NCBI GenBank assembly: GCA_012862575.1 | Contig: BLSF01000159.1 | Span: 1 to 16,757, forward strand | Source: Parietichytrium sp. I65-24A | Lineage: Eukaryota > Sar > Bigyra > Thraustochytrida > Thraustochytriidae | DNA length: 16,757 nucleotides | Direction of reading: 5' to 3' | Part shown: positions 15,813-16,757 of the stretch, piece by piece | Layout of the letters: each line of letters starts with the position of its first letter | Numbering within the stretch: the first letter of the stretch is position 1 | The notes under the pieces: generated by a model | Told to the model about the DNA's origin: nothing | Seen by the model: the letters and a program-made list of their open reading frames with translations, nothing else | Database searches by the model: none | Position numbers and translations under genes: made by a program

Positions 15813-16757
15813 CTACTTTTTCGACTTTTTCGAACCTCCACTTTTCGAGGCCGATGATGCGCTTCTTTTTTTTGCGTGTGTATGTTCTCCTACGCTGCCT
15901 TTTCCAGCCCCTCCAGCTCGCAACTTTGGTGGAAACTGACGAATATACTCGGCAAGTGGTTTTAGAGTCTGGGGTGGAGAAGACAGGCACCATGGGTAAT
16001 TGCTTTTCTCCTCCAGGTTGATTTGCCCCAAAAGCGCAGAAGATCTGCCCCCATGTTCAAGTTTGTGAGCCTTTATCGCGAGCTTAACCACTTTCTTGCT
16101 ACTAATCAAACCTTTCGGTTCGAACAACTCATTCAAAACAGGGGGGTACTCAGAGCCTGCTGTTGCATCCACCCAATGTCTCCAAACAATGGCGATGCAC
16201 AAGTCGTTAGCAGTCATCAAGTCCGTGTCTAGGTCCGAAGCAGCCACAATCGCTGACTCGAGTAGTTCACGTTTTGCATGGCCTCCAGAGAGCTTAATGT
16301 TGTGCTTCTTTTGTTTGATCCAGTCGTCGATATTTTTATCTGAGAGAGCGTCTCCTTCCTTGTACTGACGAGTGTCGGAATAGTGTTCACTGTTTCCGGA
16401 TTGAGAATCAATTTGACGAAGAGTTTCAGGGTCATCTTCGGTCTCCGTCTCGGTGGCGGATGATTCGTCATCGCCCTCTACCATGTTGGACTCCTGCTGA
16501 CGTTTTCCTTTATCTTCAGGCTGCTCAAAGAAGCGAGCGTATAATTTGTCGTTGGCTTCCTTTCCTCCAGCTCGGAACTCCTCATTTGTTGCATCTTGTA
16601 GCCTTTTCGCCTGAGTTATTGACGTAGATTTTGAAGCGCTGGCTTCTGCCCCAGCGTCAAAGTACAAGCCATTCCTGATCCTCTGCGAGATAGCGTCTCC
16701 TTTGAGAATTAAATTCGCAAAAGGGAGTGTCAGATATTGCACCGGCCTTCGCTCAGA
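15813..16757 (-). CDS. Unrecognised acidic/basic protein, C-terminal part (5' end beyond right edge)
   Basis: The frame is open from the window edge (beginning SERRPVQYLTLPFANLILKG) to a TAG at 15815-15813, giving 314 codons. There is no in-window start; the GTG at 16742 is not a credible eukaryotic start. After the N-terminal hydrophobic stretch comes a charged helical segment, then an acidic low-complexity region (EGDDESSATETETEDDPE). A compact region follows, with ESAIVAASDLDTDLMTANDL and AIVWRHWVDATAGSEYPPVL, then YPWCLSSPPQTLKPLAEYIR. A very basic Ser/Gly/Lys tail (HTHAKKRSASSASKSGGSKK) could serve nuclear targeting or nucleic-acid binding. I recognise no family. It is tail-to-tail with paralog 2, whose stop is 80 nt away, so their 3' UTRs probably overlap. 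Confidence 0.7.
   Translation of the reverse strand, partial: SERRPVQYLTLPFANLILKGDAISQRIRNGLYFDAGAEASASKSTSITQAKRLQDATNEEFRAGGKEANDKLYARFFEQPEDKGKRQQESNMVEGDDESSATETETEDDPETLRQIDSQSGNSEHYSDTRQYKEGDALSDKNIDDWIKQKKHNIKLSGGHAKRELLESAIVAASDLDTDLMTANDLCIAIVWRHWVDATAGSEYPPVLNELFEPKGLISSKKVVKLAIKAHKLEHGGRSSALLGQINLEEKSNYPWCLSSPPQTLKPLAEYIRQFPPKLRAGGAGKGSVGEHTHAKKRSASSASKSGGSKKSKK

Noticed and set aside
16110-16125. GGTTCGAAC, like a tRNA B box
   Set aside because: It lies inside the right-end coding frame with no A box or cloverleaf around it.

Overview
The window looks like nuclear DNA of a microbial eukaryote, perhaps an alga or another protist; I cannot name the lineage. The evidence is eukaryotic: very large single-exon genes with nuclear-localisation-like basic motifs, an LRR protein, a PHO80/U-type cyclin remnant, long non-coding stretches with microsatellites and short palindromes, GT...AG intron-like segments of about 50 nt, and no bacterial operon structure or ribosome binding sites. 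Genes sit on both strands.

Layout. (1) 1-477, minus: 5' part of a leucine-rich-repeat protein running off the left edge. (2) 478-2537: non-coding, with a hairpin, a CGGGAAA repeat, a CT-rich microsatellite, a 24-bp direct repeat and a recurrent TTTTTACTC word. (3) 2538-3242, plus: an intact orphan ORF of 234 aa. (4) 3245-6166: a gene graveyard. It holds a decayed minus-strand gene (about 3245-3800), a 60-bp tandem duplication and palindromes (3820-4220), a second decayed minus-strand gene with at least four frame changes and an internal stop (4256-5785), and a plus-strand cyclin remnant broken by one extra T (5845-6166). (5) 6274-10190, minus, and 12100-15732, plus: two divergent paralogous giant proteins. 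(6) 10191-12099: their shared intergenic region, with a CT tract, a possible tiny spliced gene and a small poly-A insertion flanked by direct repeats. (7) 15813-16757, minus: a partial, unrecognised acidic/basic protein, convergent with the second paralog.

The main interest is the divergent pair. Each protein has an N-terminal nuclear-targeting-like basic patch, then a dynamin-superfamily / SLIP-GC-like large GTPase domain (P-loop, GGVT switch, DLPGL), then a helical middle. Each ends in a conserved C-terminal module whose motif order resembles the GT-A-like glycosyltransferase domains of the base-J glucosyltransferase / TET-associated glycosyltransferase / GREB1 group. The glycosyltransferase reading is an inference from motif pattern. 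The minus-strand copy appears split into two reading frames, but the split falls exactly at a single N flanked by a 23-bp duplication. Collapsing that 26-nt duplication restores one 1296-aa frame, so it is probably an assembly artefact and not a broken gene.

If the reading is right, the pair would be nuclear GTPase-glycosyltransferase fusion proteins, each with a partly degenerate acidic motif. I do not know of a described system with this architecture.
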